Of a stretch of 64,000 bases of DNA, positions 61,402 through 64,000 are shown piece by piece (within the stretch, counting starts at the first letter, position 1; every line of letters begins with the position of its first letter). Position numbers and translations under genes: made by a program. A model generated the notes under the pieces. That model ran no database searches. It saw nothing but the letters and a program-made list of their open reading frames with translations, and was not told the origin of the DNA. The stretch is from Propionivibrio sp. (GTDB taxonomy: Bacteria; Pseudomonadota; Gammaproteobacteria; Burkholderiales; Rhodocyclaceae): the NCBI RefSeq assembly GCF_016790145.1, contig NZ_JAEUOI010000047.1, positions 18,296-82,295 on the forward strand, read 5' to 3'.

Positions 61402-61527
61402 ATGGACTGGAACGAAATCCTTGCAATCATTACTATTGTTGCTGTTGCGCCCTATGCCACAGCGGCTGCAGTAAGCTGGATCAGGCGACCTGACAAGACA
61501 AAAATTGGTGCAAAAGCACCAATTTGA
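61402..61527 (+). CDS. Small 41-residue single-helix membrane protein
   Basis: A perfect GGAGG lies 5 bases before the ATG. MDWNEILAIITIVAVAPYA and following Ala/Val give one hydrophobic helix (about residues 6-25), then WIRRPDKTKIG, a positive cytosolic tail. Its last codons form the perfect hairpin AATTGGTGC-AAAA-GCACCAATT (61503-61524) ahead of the stop. No known family, but initiation signal and topology argue for a real small membrane protein. Confidence 0.65.
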   Translation: MDWNEILAIITIVAVAPYATAAAVSWIRRPDKTKIGAKAPI

Positions 61528-62089
61528 TGCAATAGGCACACTATCGGCACGAGTCCCACAAGCCGGAAATCAAAGCCTGGGCACCTCGAGCCGGGCTCCC
61601 GCCCACGCCCCTCTCAGAGCGCCACGGCGCTGGGACCAGCCGCCCGCAAGCAAATCTTGCTGGCAAGATATTTCCTGAGTGGTTGCTTTCGCTGATTCAG
61701 GGTGAAAAACTAACACCTTCAAACCTCGATGCAATAGCGAGACGCTTGCCTCTTGTCTCACCGATGACCTTGTGAGCTGTAATTCGGGATGGGGAAGAGG
61801 CAGAACGCATACACCGTTGTCAAGCCTATCAATTGATGTAGATCGTGGCCCCAGGCCCGGCTTCGCGCTCAGCACTGCGAAGCCGGGGTCCAGGAGGCGA
61901 ATCAGCGCCTGCACTGGATACCGGCCTTTGCCGGTATGACGGAAAATTCTGACTTCATCGGGCCGCAGCAATAGACTGCATCTCTGCTTACCACGCGGCC
62001 TGGCCATGTGGACAGCGATGTGGACAGCGAAGTTGACGCGGGTGTAATACAGCCAGATACTGATCACCCTTTGCAAAAGGAGAACACTC
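61528..62089. other. Intergenic stretch with family-A repeats
   Basis: No gene is supported: a 173-codon minus-strand frame here covers repeat DNA. The stretch holds two perfect stems (61856-61887 and 61918-61937) of the family-A repeat type. The gpx promoter is probably near the right end. Confidence 0.5.
61856..61940. repeat. Intergenic palindromic repeat (family A copy 4)
   Basis: First stem CCCGGCTTCGC / GCGAAGCCGGG (11 bp, 61856-61866 and 61877-61887), second stem ATACCGGC / GCCGGTAT (8 bp, 61918-61925 and 61930-61937). The two stand like a tandem of REP hairpins. Confidence 0.8.
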
Positions 62090-62581
62090 ATGAGCGGTTC
62101 AAATTACGAATTATCTGAATTTACGGCAGAACGCCTGCAAGGCGGAACGCAGTCACTTGCCGACTACGCCGGCAAGGTTCTGCTCATCGTCAACACCGCC
62201 AGCCAGTGCGGTTTCACGCCGCAGTACGAAGGCCTTGAGGCGCTCTACCAGCGCTACAGGGAGCGCGGCCTGGTGATCCTCGGCTTCCCGTGCAACCAGT
62301 TCGGTGCGCAGGAACCGGGGGCGGCCGCTGAAATCGCCAGCTTTTGCCAGAAGAATTATGGCGTCAGCTTTCCGATGTTCGCCCGAATCGAGGTCAACGG
62401 CGACAACGCCCACCCGCTCTACCAGCACCTGAAAAAAGCGGCGCCTGGCCTGCTCGGCACCGAAGGCATCAAGTGGAATTTCACCAAATTCCTGGTCAAT
62501 CGCACAGGCGATGTAATCAAGCGATACGCATCGTCCCTGGCGCCGGAAGCCATGGCCAGTGATATCGAGGCGTTGCTCTGA
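62090..62581 (+). CDS. gpx: Glutathione peroxidase family protein
   Basis: 163 residues. Thiol peroxidase of the GPx family: catalytic Cys in NTASQCGFTPQYEGLE, Gln in LGFPCNQFGAQEPG, Trp and Asn in WNFTKFLV. A Cys rather than selenocysteine enzyme; such proteins usually use thioredoxin as reductant. AGGAG precedes the ATG. Spacing of 10 bases to the next gene suggests cotranscription. Confidence 0.94.
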   Translation: MSGSNYELSEFTAERLQGGTQSLADYAGKVLLIVNTASQCGFTPQYEGLEALYQRYRERGLVILGFPCNQFGAQEPGAAAEIASFCQKNYGVSFPMFARIEVNGDNAHPLYQHLKKAAPGLLGTEGIKWNFTKFLVNRTGDVIKRYASSLAPEAMASDIEALL

Positions 62582-62591
62582 TCATGTGCCA

Positions 62592-63188
62592 ATGAAAACA
62601 CCGGAAAAACTGCCTGACTTCAGCGGCATGCTGCGCTGGCCGAACGTTCCCGCCTGCTACGGCTGGCTCTCGCTTGACCGCCGCGGTCAGTGGCGCATGC
62701 GCGGCGAACCCGTCACGCACGCGGGTCTGGCCAGTTTTCTCAATCGCCAGTATGGGCACGACGAACACGGCAACTACTTCATTCAGAACGGCCCGCAGCG
62801 GGTTTTTGTCGAGCTCGACTACACGCCTTGGGTGCTGCGGCTGAGCTCTGAAAACATCCTGCTGACCCATACCGGCGACGCTGTTGAAGACATACTCGGC
62901 GCTGCCTTTGACGAAGAAGGCAATCTGCTGCTTGAATGCTTGGACAGTATCGCCCTGCTCTGCGACCGCGATCTGCCCGCGCTGCTTGCCTGCCTGCGCC
63001 AACCCGGCGGTGAAGCGGCGAGCGATGCCGACCTGCTCGCAGTGCTCGACCAGACTCCGGGGACATTGAGCACGCTCTCGCTGGAATGGGACGGCAGGCA
63101 CATCCCCGTTGGCATCCTGCAGCGCAAGGATGTTGCCCGGCGCTACGGCTTTGTGGCAGTTCCGGTGGATCCCGAGCAAAAAGAATAG
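62592..63188 (+). CDS. Conserved betaproteobacterial protein of unknown function
   Basis: 198 residues from an ATG 10 bases after gpx. Begins MKTPEKLPDFSGMLRWPNVP, then PACYGWLSLDRRGQWRMRGE, an FNR-free core FIQNGPQRVFVELDYTPWVLRLSS, and a hydrophobic ILLTHTGDAVEDILGAAFDEEGNLLLECL. No membrane helices or known motif. I believe similar sequences are frequent in betaproteobacteria but I cannot name the family. Confidence 0.7.
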   Translation: MKTPEKLPDFSGMLRWPNVPACYGWLSLDRRGQWRMRGEPVTHAGLASFLNRQYGHDEHGNYFIQNGPQRVFVELDYTPWVLRLSSENILLTHTGDAVEDILGAAFDEEGNLLLECLDSIALLCDRDLPALLACLRQPGGEAASDADLLAVLDQTPGTLSTLSLEWDGRHIPVGILQRKDVARRYGFVAVPVDPEQKE

Positions 63189-63308
63189 CCGCGTTCATCA
63201 AGAAACGAGCAGGTCGGGAAGTTATTTCGTACTCGTTCCTTGGCCGCCTTGACATAGGCTGTGCGCAGGTCCAAGGTAAAAAAATTTCAATATCAGCGAG
63301 CATAGGCC

Positions 63309-64000
63309 ATGAAGCTGCCCAGACTCGAAGCAGGCGATTTTTGGGGAGGACTCGCCGCGATCCTGGTCGCGCTGCCTTCCGCGATCGCCTTCGGGGTCAC
63401 CATCTATTCACCGCTCGGTGCGGCGCATGTGGCGCAGGGCGCGCTGGCCGGCATCCTTGGCGCGGCGGCGCTCGGGCTGATTGCGTCGGCACTGGGCGGC
63501 ACCCAACGGCTGATCACCGCACCCTGTGCGCCTGCGGCGGCGGTGCTGGCGGCATTTGCGCTGGAGTTCATGCTGAACGGCGGCGATTTCGCCGCAGCGA
63601 TGCTGCTGTTCTCGCTGCTCGGGCTGGCAGCGGGACTGTTGCAGATCGTCTTCGGCATGCTGCGTCTGGGGCAGTTGATCGAGTACATGCCTTATCCGGT
63701 AGTCAGTGGCTATCTGTCGGGCGTCGGTCTCTACATCATCGCCGGCCAGGTGCCGAGGTTCCTCGGCGTCCCCAAGGACATCCATTTCTGGGAATCGCTC
63801 GCGGCGCCTGCCGCATGGCAGTGGCAGGGCATGGTGGTCGGCGCCGTGACCATTGTCGTGATGCTTGGCGCACCGCGCCTGACCCGCCGGGTACCGGCAG
63901 CGATTCTCGGACTGGCGGCCGGCGTCGGTGCCTATTTTGCCCTCGGACTCGCCGATCCGGGACTGCTCGAACTTGAGGGCAACGCGCTCGTCGTCGGTTC
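63309..64000 (+). CDS. SulP family transporter, partial (N-terminus)
   Basis: The frame is open from the ATG to the window end with no stop; about 230 residues visible. MKLPRLEAGDFWGGLAAILVALPSAIAFGVTIYSPLG starts a SulP fold (cores FWGGLAAILVALPSAIAFGV; GGTQRLITAPCAPAAAVLAAFAL carries the anion-site helix; YMPYPVVSGYLSGVGLYI is the conserved helix near residue 130). The STAS or other C-terminal domain lies outside the window. Only distantly like the SulP gene at 9754. Confidence 0.85.
   Translation, partial: MKLPRLEAGDFWGGLAAILVALPSAIAFGVTIYSPLGAAHVAQGALAGILGAAALGLIASALGGTQRLITAPCAPAAAVLAAFALEFMLNGGDFAAAMLLFSLLGLAAGLLQIVFGMLRLGQLIEYMPYPVVSGYLSGVGLYIIAGQVPRFLGVPKDIHFWESLAAPAAWQWQGMVVGAVTIVVMLGAPRLTRRVPAAILGLAAGVGAYFALGLADPGLLELEGNALVVG

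Noticed and set aside
61570-62091. 173-codon minus frame in the intergenic stretch before gpx
   Set aside because: Passes through repeat DNA and has no domain, no ribosome binding site and no clear start.

Overview
The window is a 64 kb, GC-rich, gene-dense stretch of a betaproteobacterial chromosome. Rhodocyclales (the Accumulibacter, Dechloromonas or Propionivibrio neighbourhood) is my best inference. The basis is the petABC-sspA-sspB order, the rimP-nusA-infB-rbfA-truB-rpsO-pnp cluster, the dnaX-ybaB-recR cluster, scpA-scpB-rluB next to trpS, a PEP-CTERM exported protein and an NnrS protein. No phage, conjugative or insertion-sequence genes and no CRISPR array were seen. About 60 protein genes, three tRNAs and one riboswitch are supported.

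Layout. 0-9.5 kb holds metabolic and RNA-modification genes: mdh, a MazG-like pyrophosphohydrolase, rlmJ, an RRM protein, a nitronate-monooxygenase-like enzyme, a divergent GTP cyclohydrolase I homologue, an AEC transporter, a dienoyl-CoA-isomerase-like crotonase, rluA and nnrS. 9.7-26 kb holds a SulP transporter, a CNNM/CorC protein, TerC, ybiB with a small coupled upstream gene, the bc1 complex with sspAB, recR-ybaB-dnaX, an AI-2E family permease with a cyclic-nucleotide-binding protein, chrA and a Phd/PIN toxin-antitoxin pair. A frameshifted PEP-CTERM gene follows. 26.8-31.6 kb holds typA, ygiQ and a Pro-Arg-His tRNA operon with its own promoter and terminator. 31.9-47 kb is the information-processing core: dksA, then on the minus strand pnp-rpsO-truB-rbfA-infB-nusA-rimP, and further upstream rluB-scpB-scpA-trpS, an M50 protease, a YciO/Sua5 protein and a PHP phosphatase. 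47-57 kb is the glycine cleavage operon behind a tandem glycine riboswitch, split by a toxin-antitoxin pair and a 1,398-residue type IIG restriction-modification enzyme. 57-64 kb holds uncharacterised membrane proteins, a bacteriohemerythrin, a polytopic protein with a TIR-like cytosolic domain, a glutathione peroxidase and the start of a second SulP transporter.

How the genes work together. Mdh and the bc1 complex serve central and respiratory metabolism. The gcv genes degrade glycine under glycine-sensing control. The nusA-infB cluster and the pnp/rpsO, dksA and typA genes link transcription, ribosome maturation, RNA decay and stress response.

The points most worth a second look are: a defence cassette downstream of a glycine riboswitch inside gcvT-gcvHP; a membrane-anchored TIR-like protein; a terminator-like attenuator with its own promoter directly in front of rimP-nusA-infB; a GTP cyclohydrolase I homologue lacking a catalytic histidine; several small proteins with strong ribosome binding sites; and two families of intergenic palindromic repeats. 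All function calls come from reading motifs and context; no database search was run.
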